Below are positions 8,824 to 18,700 of a DNA stretch of 60,148 nt, piece after piece. The position numbers were made by a program, and so were the translations under genes. The DNA comes from Chloroflexota bacterium (lineage in GTDB: Bacteria; Chloroflexota; Anaerolineae; Aggregatilineales; Phototrophicaceae), in the NCBI GenBank assembly GCA_011523615.1, contig WTGJ01000004.1, positions 145,729-205,876 on the forward strand, in the 5' to 3' direction. Within the stretch, counting starts at the first letter, position 1; every line of letters starts with the position of its first letter. Below the pieces are notes generated by a model, which was not told the DNA's origin, did not search any database, and saw only the letters and a list, made by a program, of their open reading frames with translations.

Positions 8824-10143
8824 ATGAACGTCCACTTACGCATGCTGGGTTGTCGCTTGAATCAAGCGGAGATTGATGCCATGGCGCGTCAGTTTGTGGC
8901 TCTGGGTCATACGCTTCAAGCAGAGCCCGAGCAAGCCGATTGGCTCGTGGTCAATACCTGTGCGGTTACGAAGGAGGCCGAACGGAAATCGCGTCGTTTG
9001 GTGCGCGAATTGGCGCGCAGAGCACCGCATAGCGAAGTGTTGATGACCGGTTGTTACGCGCAGCTCGCGGCAACCGAGAGGGGCCAACTGCCTGGGAATC
9101 TTCGCTGGTTTGACAATCAACAGAAGGAAACGCTCGTCTCAACGGTGACCGGCGTTCCACCAGAGGATATGGAACCGATCCAGCGCGATCTCCTGGCCGG
9201 TTTCTCGTCTCGCAGCCGCGCTTTTGTGAAAGTGCAAGATGGCTGTGACCATGAGTGCACCTTTTGCATCACGACCATCCTGCGGGGGCCCAGCCGCAGC
9301 CGCGCAGCGGGCGAAATCGTGGCGGAAGTGCAAGCTCTCCATGAAGCCGGTTTTCGTGAAGTGGTTTTGACCGGCGTCCAGCTCGGCAGCTATGGCGAAG
9401 ATTGCGCGACGGAGATGAACCTGGCCCATTTGGTGCGGCTCATCTTGCGAGAAACCGATATCGAGCGCTTGCGACTGTCTTCGCTCGAACCCTGGGATCT
9501 GGCGGAAGATTTTTTCACGCTGTGGGAAAACCGTCGTTTGTGCCGCCACTTGCATTTGCCTTTGCAAAGTGGCTGCGATGCGACCTTGCGTCGCATGAGG
9601 CGGCGTACTTCAACGCGGGAATATGAGGCCTTGCTGAATCAGGCGCGCCGCCAGATTCCTGGGATCCACATCAGCAGTGACATCATCGTGGGTTTTCCCG
9701 GAGAGACGGCTGCCGAATATGCGAGCAGCGAAGCGTTCATCCGCGATTGTGAATTCGCTTCGCTGCACATCTTTCGCTACAGCCCACGCGAAGGGACGCC
9801 GGCGTCGCGGATGAAAGGGCAGATCGCCGCAGGAATATCCCGGGAGCGCAGCGCACGCATGCACGCCCTGGCCGCGCAGGGGCGGGCGCGTTTTGTCAAT
9901 CGCAACATTGGTGAAACAACGCCGGTGCTCTGGGAACAGATTGTCGGCGCCACGCAGCAGGGTTACGTTCATTGGGGATATACCGAGAATTACATCCCCG
10001 TCTATGGAGCTTTCCCAGAAGACTTGCGCCAGACCATCACCCCAGCGCTGATCACAGGCTATGATGCGGCGCGCGATCGCGCTTGCGCCGTGCCACTGAG
10101 CCAGCTGGAACCAGCCCCCCCCGCGGGGAAGATACCCGCATGA
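8824..10143 (+). CDS. mtaB: tRNA t6A37 methylthiotransferase MtaB
   Basis: A radical-SAM enzyme of 439 residues that converts N6-threonylcarbamoyl-A37 to its 2-methylthio form in tRNAs reading ANN codons. The N-terminal UPF0004 domain has three cluster cysteines in LGCRLNQAE, VNTCAVT and TGCYAQ. The radical-SAM core has the CxxxCxxC motif in GCDHECTFCITT. MtaB-type features are CRLNQAE and the GPSRSR segment after the cluster motif. A TRAM-like C-terminal part follows residue 350. An in-frame ATG at 8806 would add MRVKSA, but GAGGGTG upstream of 8824 and the predicted transcript start favour the shorter form. The stop overlaps the next start by 4 bp. Confidence 0.93.
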   Translation: MNVHLRMLGCRLNQAEIDAMARQFVALGHTLQAEPEQADWLVVNTCAVTKEAERKSRRLVRELARRAPHSEVLMTGCYAQLAATERGQLPGNLRWFDNQQKETLVSTVTGVPPEDMEPIQRDLLAGFSSRSRAFVKVQDGCDHECTFCITTILRGPSRSRAAGEIVAEVQALHEAGFREVVLTGVQLGSYGEDCATEMNLAHLVRLILRETDIERLRLSSLEPWDLAEDFFTLWENRRLCRHLHLPLQSGCDATLRRMRRRTSTREYEALLNQARRQIPGIHISSDIIVGFPGETAAEYASSEAFIRDCEFASLHIFRYSPREGTPASRMKGQIAAGISRERSARMHALAAQGRARFVNRNIGETTPVLWEQIVGATQQGYVHWGYTENYIPVYGAFPEDLRQTITPALITGYDAARDRACAVPLSQLEPAPPAGKIPA

Positions 10144-12446
10144 AATCCTTTTCCATGCCGGTTTTTTTGCGGCGCAAAGAGCCGCAGTGGCCCCGCCAAC
10201 CGTGGCTGAAAGCAGCGCTGGTGGCCGGCTTGTTTTGGCTGATCAGCATTTTGATCGTCGCCTATCCTGCCATCATTCCCGGTTTCGATCACCTGGCTGA
10301 ATTGAGTGAGGGTGATCTGGCACCACGGGACATCGTCGCCCCGCGCGATAGCCAATTTGTCAGCCAGATCCGCACAGAGGAACAACGACAAGCTGCCGCC
10401 GATGCCGTGCAGCCAATTTATGACGCGCCTGATCCCGAAATCGCGCGCATCCAGACGGCGCGTGCGCAGAAGATATTCGCTTTCATCGAAGACCTGCGCC
10501 AGGATTCATACGCCAGCCTGGAGCAGAAAATCGCCGATCTCCAAACCATCAGCGATCTTTCCCTATCTGACGAGACGAGCATCGGTTTGTTGGCCCTGGA
10601 ACCGGAACGCTGGGCTCAGGTACAGCTGCAGATTGTGAGTGTGCTGGAATGGGTGATGCGCGATTCGATCCGCGAAATGGATTTGCCGCTCATCCAGCGG
10701 GAGCGAGTCCCGCTGGCGGTGAGTCTGACCTTCAGCGCGGAAGAGGCGGCCATCATCGTCGATATTGCCTCCGATCTGGTGCGTTTCAATACGCGGGAAA
10801 ATTCAGAGCTGACCGAGGAAATGCGCCACGCCGCTGCGGCGGATATCGCGCCGGTGACGCGCAGTTTCATCTCGGGAGAGAGAATCGTCAGTGCGCAGCA
10901 ACGGGTGGATGCCCTGCAATGGGAAGCGCTGAACGAACTGGGTTTGACTCAGTTGCAAGATACCCGCTGGCAGGTGATCTTGCAGGCGGCATTGGCGAGT
11001 TCACTCGTCGTGTTTTTGGCTGCGGTCTACCTTTGGCGCTGGCCCGGGACGCAACTGAGGGAAAACGGTTCGCTCCTGGTGGCTCTGGTCGGTACGATAT
11101 TGCTCTTCACGCTGGTCGCGCGTTTCGTCGCCGGTGAGGGGAGGTTGTTTGCCTTTCCGACCGCCGCGATCGCGCTGGTCTTCGTCGGCATCCTCGGGAT
11201 GGAGGGGGTGTTCCTGAGCTTGCTGCCGCTGGCGCTGTTGTTGACGATCATGACGCAGGGTTCCATCGTAATTGGGGTGATGTTTCTGGCTGGAGGGTTG
11301 GCGGGTGCGTTCTACCTGCGGCGCAGCGCCCGGTTGAGCGAGTATTTCTTGGTGAGCATCGTGATTGCGGCGGTCAACGTCATCGTCCTTGGCATGTTTC
11401 AAATTTCGCTGGGTGAAGGATTGTTGAGCGAGCGAACGCTCATTTTTGCCGGTTTGAATGGCATCTTAGCGGCGTTTGTTGCCCTGGCTTCGCTGTATCT
11501 ATTGACCACTGTTTTCAACCAACCCACCAGTTTGAAACTGATCGAGTTGGCGCGTCCGAATCACCCCTTGTTGCAGCGGCTGTTGCGGGAAGCGCCGGGC
11601 ACCTACACGCACTCGTTGCAGGTGGCCAACCTCGCCGAACAGGCGGCGCAAGCGATCGGCGCGGATGCGGAACTGACGCACGTGGCGAGCATGTATCACG
11701 ACATCGGCAAGGTACTCCACCCATCCTTTTATATCGAAAATCAGGCAGAAATGGGCAATCCTCATGATGCCCTGGCTGATCCGTTTCGCAGTGCGGATAT
11801 CTTGATCGACCATGTGCGAGAAGGGGAGAAATTGGCCCGAGAGGCGCATCTGCCGGCGCGGTTTCGCGATTTCATCCTGGAACATCATGGCACCACGTTG
11901 AATGAATACTTTTACCGTAGGGCCTGTGAGCAGCACTCGGTAGCCGAAGTAGAAGAAGCGGCATTCCGTTATCCCGGTCCGCGGCCGCGCAGTCGAGAAA
12001 CCGCCATCTTGATGCTGGCGGATTCCTGCGAGGCGGCCACGCGCGCCAGGAACCCCCATTCCCGGCAAGAAGTCACCGCGATTGTCCAGGAAATCTTCCA
12101 GGCTCGTCGGGATGATCGACAATTGGATCGGTCGCCTCTGACCTTATGGGAATTGCGCCAGATCGAGGAGATCTTCGTCGATATGCTGCAGGCGATCTTT
12201 CACCCCCGGATCGATTATCGTCCGTCGCAACCCGAGGAACAGGAGGAGGAATCAGCGGCGCTGCCGGAAGTCATTGTCCCAACTCCCGCTGCAGAAGGTG
12301 CAGAGGCAGTGAACGGGATGGAAGAAGAGGAAGACGCGCCTTTGGCAGAAGTCCCGCCTTTGCGGCGAAGCCAGAAAGCAACGCCCACACCAAGCGAAGG
12401 CCAGCGCTCAGAAGAATCCCGGAGCGATGACGATCCATCTGCATGA
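10140..12446 (+). CDS. pgpH: 7TM-HD c-di-AMP phosphodiesterase, PgpH type
   Basis: A 768-residue membrane enzyme expected to hydrolyse cyclic di-AMP. A first membrane span lies near residues 27-45, an extracytoplasmic domain covers about 45-285, and a block of seven or so hydrophobic segments follows at about 290-470. The cytoplasmic HD domain begins with THSLQVANLAEQAA, has the catalytic YHDIGK (H520, D521) and continues with EHHGTT. The C-terminal 70 residues are an acidic low-complexity tail. ATG at 10140 is chosen for its 4-bp overlap with mtaB; the longer frame would run inside mtaB. The partnership with ybeY directly downstream (20-bp overlap) is the classic arrangement in Firmicutes too. 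Confidence 0.93.
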   Translation: MKSFSMPVFLRRKEPQWPRQPWLKAALVAGLFWLISILIVAYPAIIPGFDHLAELSEGDLAPRDIVAPRDSQFVSQIRTEEQRQAAADAVQPIYDAPDPEIARIQTARAQKIFAFIEDLRQDSYASLEQKIADLQTISDLSLSDETSIGLLALEPERWAQVQLQIVSVLEWVMRDSIREMDLPLIQRERVPLAVSLTFSAEEAAIIVDIASDLVRFNTRENSELTEEMRHAAAADIAPVTRSFISGERIVSAQQRVDALQWEALNELGLTQLQDTRWQVILQAALASSLVVFLAAVYLWRWPGTQLRENGSLLVALVGTILLFTLVARFVAGEGRLFAFPTAAIALVFVGILGMEGVFLSLLPLALLLTIMTQGSIVIGVMFLAGGLAGAFYLRRSARLSEYFLVSIVIAAVNVIVLGMFQISLGEGLLSERTLIFAGLNGILAAFVALASLYLLTTVFNQPTSLKLIELARPNHPLLQRLLREAPGTYTHSLQVANLAEQAAQAIGADAELTHVASMYHDIGKVLHPSFYIENQAEMGNPHDALADPFRSADILIDHVREGEKLAREAHLPARFRDFILEHHGTTLNEYFYRRACEQHSVAEVEEAAFRYPGPRPRSRETAILMLADSCEAATRARNPHSRQEVTAIVQEIFQARRDDRQLDRSPLTLWELRQIEEIFVDMLQAIFHPRIDYRPSQPEEQEEESAALPEVIVPTPAAEGAEAVNGMEEEEDAPLAEVPPLRRSQKATPTPSEGQRSEESRSDDDPSA

Positions 12447-12927
12447 CGAAGCGGGCTATGTTGCGGCGAAGCGCCCATTGTTCGAGGCGATTCAGCTGGT
12501 TTTGCATGAACATGATCAGCCGGATGCGGATGTCTGCCTGGTGTTCTTGAGCGATGAAGAAATCCGTTCGCTCAATCGCCAGTTCCGCGGTGAGGATCGG
12601 GTTACGGACGTGCTCTCTTTCCCCAACGAAAGAGGAGGTGCTTGCGCTGAGGCAGCTGGGGCGGAATCGCGCCCTTACCTGGGTGATATCATCGTCGCTC
12701 ATGCGCACGTTCAGGATTTGGCCCAACAGGAACGCCAGCCCGTTGAAGATTGGCTCTTGTTGTTGGTGGTGCATGGGACTTTGCACTTGCTGGGCTATCA
12801 CCACGAGGAGGAGGATGCCCAGGAAGAGATGTGGCAGGTACAAGCGCGCGCCTTATCGCAACTGGGCATTTGTGAAGAGAGCATCGAGCGCATGATCCAG
12901 AGTTCACTCCAGCGCTCTCAGTCATGA
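12427..12927 (+). CDS. ybeY: Endoribonuclease YbeY, rRNA maturation factor
   Basis: A 166-residue zinc-dependent RNase needed for 16S rRNA 3'-end maturation and 70S quality control. The family zinc motif is HGTLHLLGYHH (most members have YDH). VFLSDEEIRSLNRQFRG and TDVLSFP are the conserved N-terminal blocks. LGDIIVAH is the strand before the metal helix. It begins within the last 20 bp of pgpH and its stop overlaps the next gene by 4 bp, so translation of the whole set is coupled. Confidence 0.95.
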   Translation: MTIHLHDEAGYVAAKRPLFEAIQLVLHEHDQPDADVCLVFLSDEEIRSLNRQFRGEDRVTDVLSFPNERGGACAEAAGAESRPYLGDIIVAHAHVQDLAQQERQPVEDWLLLLVVHGTLHLLGYHHEEEDAQEEMWQVQARALSQLGICEESIERMIQSSLQRSQS

Positions 12928-14114
12928 GCGAAATGCAGGGAGCCGCGCCCCGGAGCCGCTTGCGCCAACGCCAACAGAGAAGACAGCAGAAACAGCAAGT
13001 GCAGCAGGCGGTGGCTTACCGACGCCGTTCGCGTACCTTCCCCCAATTGCGGCCGCGCGGGAAGTTTCATTGGCCGCGCCCACAGGAAATGTTGAATCTG
13101 TTGCAGCAGGGCGTGCCGTTGCTGGTCGCGATTGTGGTGGTCGTCCTCATCACCGCTGGTTTCATGTATTTCAACCGCCTGGCGGGTGGGGGTGAGGTCC
13201 AACGGCCGAATGCCCTGTGGTTGGGACCGGGATGGGACCGCGCCGGTCCTACCGTGGAGGATGCCCTGGATGATTTGTTGGCCCGCGCCAAAAGGCATGA
13301 CATCGGCACGTTCTACATCTGGGTGAGCGTTCTGACGGCGGATCACCGTTGGTTGAGGCAGGAGGAAATGCCGCAGTTGCAGGAATCACTCCGTGAATTG
13401 AGAGAGCGGGCGGGTGATTTCACGCTGTTTGCCTGGTTGAGTGTCCCGCTGACTCCGGATGTGGGCGGCAGCAATATCCAGGATGAGGAAAGGATCCGGG
13501 CCATCCTCGAGTTCAGCCGGGAACTGGTGCGCAGCGATGGCTATGGTTTTGACGGCGTGCTGTTGAATCTGCAACCTTTGCCACAGGATGACGGGCCCGT
13601 GTTGCGTTTGTTGCGCCGGGTGCGGGGGATGTTGCAAGCAGAAGACGCCCTGCTCGCCCTGGCAGCGACGCCGGATTATCACCCTTACGATGTGGACATT
13701 CCAGCGGCGGAAAGCATCCAGGAAGGCACGGAATGGAGCACGGTCTTCAAGGAAGAGATGGCGCTCCTCGCCGATGAGTTGGTGCTGCAAGCGCACAATT
13801 CCTATTTGGATACCGGCTTGGAATACAGCAGCTGGCTTGCCCATCAGGTACAGGTCTACCTGCAAATCTTGCAGGACCTGGATGAAAGAGCGCGTTTTGT
13901 GGTGGACTTGCCCACGTACGATCTCGATGAGGCGGCGATGGGCCACTCGCCCGCTGTCGAGAACGTGACCACTTTCTTGCGCGGCTTGAACCACGCTCTG
14001 GCTGCGGTGGGCGAAGCCGCCGAATACTTCAGCGGCATCGCGATTTATCGAGATTGGGAAACGAGCGAGGCAGAATGGAACCAATTCCATCAGCAATGGG
14101 TGCGCGAACAATGA
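12924..14114 (+). CDS. Membrane-anchored TIM-barrel protein, glycoside hydrolase 18-like
   Basis: 396 residues. A basic, Gln/Arg-rich cytoplasmic head (1-60) precedes one membrane span at about 63-85, and the rest should lie outside the membrane. The outer domain has alternating strands and helices. GFDGVLLNLQP occupies the place of the GH18 DxxDxE strand (FDGVxxDxE), but the expected Asp and Glu are Asn and Gln, so chitinase-type catalysis is doubtful. Cell-wall binding or remodelling is an inference. The start overlaps ybeY by 4 bp and the stop overlaps the aminotransferase start by 4 bp. An unrelated extracytoplasmic barrel remains possible. Confidence 0.6.
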   Translation: MSEMQGAAPRSRLRQRQQRRQQKQQVQQAVAYRRRSRTFPQLRPRGKFHWPRPQEMLNLLQQGVPLLVAIVVVVLITAGFMYFNRLAGGGEVQRPNALWLGPGWDRAGPTVEDALDDLLARAKRHDIGTFYIWVSVLTADHRWLRQEEMPQLQESLRELRERAGDFTLFAWLSVPLTPDVGGSNIQDEERIRAILEFSRELVRSDGYGFDGVLLNLQPLPQDDGPVLRLLRRVRGMLQAEDALLALAATPDYHPYDVDIPAAESIQEGTEWSTVFKEEMALLADELVLQAHNSYLDTGLEYSSWLAHQVQVYLQILQDLDERARFVVDLPTYDLDEAAMGHSPAVENVTTFLRGLNHALAAVGEAAEYFSGIAIYRDWETSEAEWNQFHQQWVREQ

Positions 14115-14950
14115 ACGAGGCGAGTGCCTGCATCATCCGCACATTGTCGACAAGCGGGCTGCAAACGGTTTCGTATGCCGCCCAATCGTTGGCGGATGCC
14201 GTGCAATACGAACCACGCGATGGCGTGTATACCGTGAGCAGTTGCGACGAGCAACGGCGGGTGATGTGTTTGACCGCGCATTTCGACCGCCTGGAAGCCT
14301 CGGCCGCCGGCGCAGGCATTCCCTTGCAGCTGGATCGGCCGAAGCTGCGCCAGGCGCTGCGCCAGCTGTTGGACGAAGCCGGTTTGGCCGCGGCGCGCTT
14401 TCGCATCACCGTATCCCGCCAGGCCCCACGGCAATTGATCCTTTCGGCCGAGGCCTTCACCCCACCCAGTGATGCTTTGCGGAGGGGCGGCGTTGCCGTG
14501 GTGACGAGAGAGAACGGCGCGCGCAAGGATGCGCACATCAAAGACACTCACTGGATGCACCAACGCGACGAGATCAAAGCGGCGGTGGATGGCGCTTATG
14601 AAGTGATCTTGCTCAGTGAAGATGGCCGGTATTTGGAGGGGCTGGGTTCCAATTTTTACGCCATCGCTGGTGAGCAGATCTGGGCGGCCATTGAAGGTGT
14701 CCTGGCGGGCATTGCGCAACAGTTGGTATTGCACATTGCTCCGGCGCGGTTGCCGCTGATCGCGGAAGGCTTGCCCCGTTCGCGGCGCCGGGAGATCAGC
14801 GAAGCATTCTTGACGAGCAGCAGCCGCGGCATCATCCCCATCGTCCAAATCGATGGCGAAGCGATTGGCGAGGGCAGCCCGGGCCCACATACGTTGGCCT
14901 TGCAAGAAGACTATGACCGACGAGCACAGGCATTGTTGGAAGAGCTTTAG
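14111..14950 (+). CDS. PLP-dependent class IV aminotransferase
   Basis: 279 residues of the fold-type IV family (branched-chain aminotransferase, D-amino-acid aminotransferase, aminodeoxychorismate lyase). The PLP lysine is K144 in HIKDTHW, and E176 in EGLGSNFYAI binds the pyridine nitrogen. SSSRGIIPIVQIDG is the C-terminal phosphate-binding block. The substrate cannot be told from sequence, so no gene symbol is given. ATG at 14111 gives a 4-bp overlap with the previous gene; a longer frame inside that gene is unlikely. The stop overlaps the 3' end of the convergent methyltransferase gene by 4 bp. Confidence 0.88.
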   Translation: MNEASACIIRTLSTSGLQTVSYAAQSLADAVQYEPRDGVYTVSSCDEQRRVMCLTAHFDRLEASAAGAGIPLQLDRPKLRQALRQLLDEAGLAAARFRITVSRQAPRQLILSAEAFTPPSDALRRGGVAVVTRENGARKDAHIKDTHWMHQRDEIKAAVDGAYEVILLSEDGRYLEGLGSNFYAIAGEQIWAAIEGVLAGIAQQLVLHIAPARLPLIAEGLPRSRRREISEAFLTSSSRGIIPIVQIDGEAIGEGSPGPHTLALQEDYDRRAQALLEEL

Positions 14951-15853
14951 CTCAACTGCTCGCGAAAATCATGGATTCCGTCGCGGATGAGATAACGGCA
15001 ACCGGTGGAGCAGCGCCAGGATTCGTTCTCGCGTTGCAGCGGTACATGACAGCTGGGGCAGGTAAAGATCAATCGTTCGGCTCGGGCGAGCGCCTCATCC
15101 TGGATGAGTCGGTTGCGCGTGAAGATGCTCGGACTATAAAGCGCGCCTGTGGTTTGCAAGAGGGCGTCGAAAGCAGCGAGCCAGGCAGCGGGAAAGATTC
15201 GTTTTAAGATGCCGAGGCGCAAAAAAGAGACCGGTCGTTTGCTTTCGTTTTGGAAGCCCGCCTGTTGCAACGCGTCGCTGATGTAGCGCGGGTGAAAATC
15301 AAAATTCAGCGTCACAAACTCTGTCGGTTCATAGCGATAGGGGCTGGTACTTTGGCGGCGAAAGGCATAGCGCAGCATGGCCTTGAGGTTGCGTGCGTTG
15401 GCGTATTCCAGGATGAAGCAGGCGCCACGGCAGCTGACCCGGGCAATTTCCTGCAAGGCCGCCGGCGCATCGACCAGATGATGCAATACGCGGATGAGGG
15501 TGACGGCGTCAAAACTGGCGGCCGCAAAGGGCAATCGATACACATCGGCTGCGACGTAAGTAAAGCGCGGTGTAGCGCCCAACCTATTTTGCGCGGCTTG
15601 CAGGTGGGATAGCGAATAATCCATCACCACGATGTGTTCGAAGGCGTGGTATTCTGCCGTGAGCCGGCCATAACCGGCGCCGATCTCGAGCAGGCGATGG
15701 CCGTGTTTCGGCAGTAAGTGCCGCAGGGCGATCCGCTCCGCGCGGTCTTCATATTCCCGCGAGCCCGAACCCCAGAAGTCCGTTTCGTATGTAGAGCCTT
15801 CATAATCGATGATGGCTCGTTCTGGATGAGAGGGAGACGGCGGTGCGTGCTTC

Positions 15854-15867
<14 letters not shown>
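14947..15867 (-). CDS. SAM-dependent methyltransferase with C-terminal zinc ribbon
   Basis: 306 residues. The class I methyltransferase core has [11 protein letters not shown] (motif I), VMDYS after strand 2, and a [12 protein letters not shown] block typical of the Methyltransf_11 family. The last 45 residues hold CPSCHVPL then [13 protein letters not shown], a Trm112-like zinc ribbon fused to the catalytic domain. The substrate is unknown; a small molecule, lipid or quinone is more likely than DNA. The start at 15867 lies inside the end of metK (14-bp overlap), so it is co-transcribed with metK and would fall under the same SAM riboswitch. Confidence 0.85.
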
Positions 15868-17020
<1,153 letters not shown>

Positions 17021-17035
17021 GAAGCGGGTTCCTCT

Positions 17036-17063
17036 AAAAACTGCACACCTCTCGGGAGAGAGG
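17036..17063 (-). terminator. Candidate riboswitch-controlled terminator
   Basis: On the minus strand a 6-bp hairpin (CCTCTC-TCCC-GAGAGG) is followed 6 nt later by a run of five T, between the riboswitch and metK. The gap between stem and T run is longer than ideal, so it may be a weak terminator or part of a larger expression platform. Confidence 0.45.
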
Positions 17064-17085
17064 CGCGCGGGCTCTGGGCGCGGCT

Positions 17086-17201
17086 CTCATCTTTCAGCAA
17101 ATTGCGCGGTGGCGAAAAGCGCTGTCGGAATTGGCACCTTCCCGATTGCTGGGGGTTGCCGCAGCATCGACGGGCCGATTCCCTCCGCTGCTCCCGATGA
17201 G
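17086..17201 (-). ncRNA. SAM-I (S-box) riboswitch aptamer
   Basis: Read on the minus strand, the 116-nt element opens with CTCATCGGGAGC and closes with GAAAGATGAG, which pair as helix P1. Between them are the conserved S-box blocks GGAGGGAATCGGCCCGTCGA, GCGGCAACCC and GGTGCCAATTCC in the right order. It lies about 65 nt upstream of metK. In this class SAM binding stabilises P1 and usually switches off expression. It is recognised from consensus blocks, not from a covariance search. Confidence 0.93.
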
Positions 17202-17230
17202 TGCGTGTGCACTGATTTGGATTGGCCCAA

Positions 17231-17259
17231 ACTGTAGCAAATCGTTATGGAGATGGCAA
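17231..17259 (-). promoter_or_regulatory. metK promoter
   Basis: On the minus strand, -35 TTGCCA, a 17-bp spacer and -10 TACAGT. Predicted initiation is near 17224, about 20 nt before the riboswitch. Confidence 0.65.
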
Positions 17260-17338
17260 GGGCAGCCCGGGCAATACCCAGCAGGTGGAGATGGTGTAAA
17301 ATGGCAGGGGGTAAGAGCAAGATGGAAAGCAGGTTGCG

Positions 17339-18007
17339 ATGAGGTTGGCGCAATACGGGCGGATCCTCTGGCGGCGATCGCTGATTTTATTGCTGACGGT
17401 CGTCATTACGGCGGCGGCAGCGTTTCTTTACAGCGAACAACAAACCCCCGTTTATCTGGCGACGCAGAAGATTCGTATGGTGCCTTCCCGCGCAGATAAC
17501 GGCTTGCAGCTGGCGGCAACGGGCCTCTTGAACAATCACGTCGAGTATCTGGATAGCAGCATGATCGCCGCTACCGTCATCGAGCGCCTGGAGCTCGATA
17601 TGATCCCGGCTTTTCTGAAGAGTCGGGTCACGATCGCGCCGGATCGCCTGAGCTTGCTGATCCAGATTGACGTGCGTTTGGCGGATGGTGAATTGGCCAA
17701 TGATGTGGCCTGGGCCTACGGGCAACAGCTGGTGGAATACCGCAACCGAGAGAATCAACGGGCGCGGCAAGAAGATCGCATCAATGCGGAAGAGCAGGAT
17801 TTTCCCACCTATCGCCAGGTGAGCCCCAACGTCCGGATCAATACGCTCGCCGGCGCAATTCTAGGTGCTTTGCTCGGCGGTACCCTGATCTTCGTATTGG
17901 AATACCTGGCCAGCAGCGTGGTTTCGCGGCGGGAAGATCTCACTTCGTTGGGCTTTTCCCACCTGGCGAGCATTCCGGCGGCGCATCCTGGAGCAGGAGG
18001 GACCTAA
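17339..18007 (+). CDS. Wzz/YveK-like polysaccharide chain-length protein
   Basis: 222 residues with a membrane span near 14-30, an extracytoplasmic stretch and a second span near 170-190, the two-helix layout of polysaccharide co-polymerases. The first span is followed by the usual QTPVYLATQKI segment. Such proteins set polymer chain length and pair with a cytoplasmic tyrosine kinase, and a kinase-like gene follows 3 bp downstream. The outer domain is short and lacks a long coiled coil, as in YveK/CapA proteins of Gram-positive type. ATG at 17339 has a weak GCAGG site. Confidence 0.82.
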   Translation: MRLAQYGRILWRRSLILLLTVVITAAAAFLYSEQQTPVYLATQKIRMVPSRADNGLQLAATGLLNNHVEYLDSSMIAATVIERLELDMIPAFLKSRVTIAPDRLSLLIQIDVRLADGELANDVAWAYGQQLVEYRNRENQRARQEDRINAEEQDFPTYRQVSPNVRINTLAGAILGALLGGTLIFVLEYLASSVVSRREDLTSLGFSHLASIPAAHPGAGGT

Positions 18008-18010
18008 TTC

Positions 18011-18700
18011 ATGGAACCCACGAAAGCAACCGTACAACTGGTCACCCTGCGTAATGCGCGTTCGCCCGCTGCGGAAGCCTACCGCAGTTTGCGCACCAAC
18101 ATCATGTTCAGCAGCCTGGAACAACCGGTGAGCACCCTGTTGTTGACGAGTTGTGCGAGCGGCCGTGCCGATGCCGATGAAAAAAGCGCGGTGCTGGCCA
18201 ATCTGGCGGTGACCTTTGCGCAGGGCGGGCATCGCACCATCCTGGTCGATGCTGATTTGCGCCGTCCCCGGCAACATGAACTGTGGGGGCTCAGCAATGA
18301 ACATGGCCTGACGACCATGATGCTGGAAGAAGGCGCACTGGCGGAACCGCCCATCGTGGAGACGGGCGTCGAGGATTTGTTCGTGCTTCCCTCCGGCCCC
18401 CTCCCTGCGATACCGGCGGATGTGATCGGCAGTCAGCGGATGGGTGATGTGGCCGGCGTTTTGAAAGCGCGGGCGAGTTTCATCCTGTATGATGCGCCAC
18501 CGATCCTGGCGGCGACCGATGCTTTGCTGCTGGGTTCCCTGTTGGATGGCGTCGTGCTTTCGTTGCGCAGCGGCGTCACCCGGCGGGAAGATGCCCTGCG
18601 GGCGCGCGAGGCATTGGAGCGGGTGCACGCGCGGATTCTGGGCACGGTGCTGACGAATGCCCCGCGCGAGATGGCGGACCGCGGTTACGGTAGCACGTGA
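18011..18700 (+). CDS. CpsD/CapB-type bacterial tyrosine kinase-like ATPase, degenerate Walker A
   Basis: 229 residues, matching the cytoplasmic kinase that partners a Wzz-like protein. EAYRSLRTNIMFS (22-34) is the family N-terminal motif. VDADLRRP (79-86) is Walker A', and FILYDAPPIL is Walker B. The Walker A region (46-66) is unusual: a G..GK[ST] pattern is expected after TS, but here there is an Asp/Glu-rich stretch ending in E57-K58-S59, so the Gly before Lys is missing. Only one Tyr is near the C-terminus (DRGYGST) rather than a Tyr cluster. It may be a regulatory ATPase without strong kinase activity. The stop overlaps the next gene by 4 bp (GTGA). Confidence 0.82.
   Translation: MEPTKATVQLVTLRNARSPAAEAYRSLRTNIMFSSLEQPVSTLLLTSCASGRADADEKSAVLANLAVTFAQGGHRTILVDADLRRPRQHELWGLSNEHGLTTMMLEEGALAEPPIVETGVEDLFVLPSGPLPAIPADVIGSQRMGDVAGVLKARASFILYDAPPILAATDALLLGSLLDGVVLSLRSGVTRREDALRAREALERVHARILGTVLTNAPREMADRGYGST

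Noticed and set aside
17239..17338. Promoter for the Wzz-like gene at TAAAAT 17297-17302
   Set aside because: No acceptable -35 at a usual distance and no extended -10; too weak to list.
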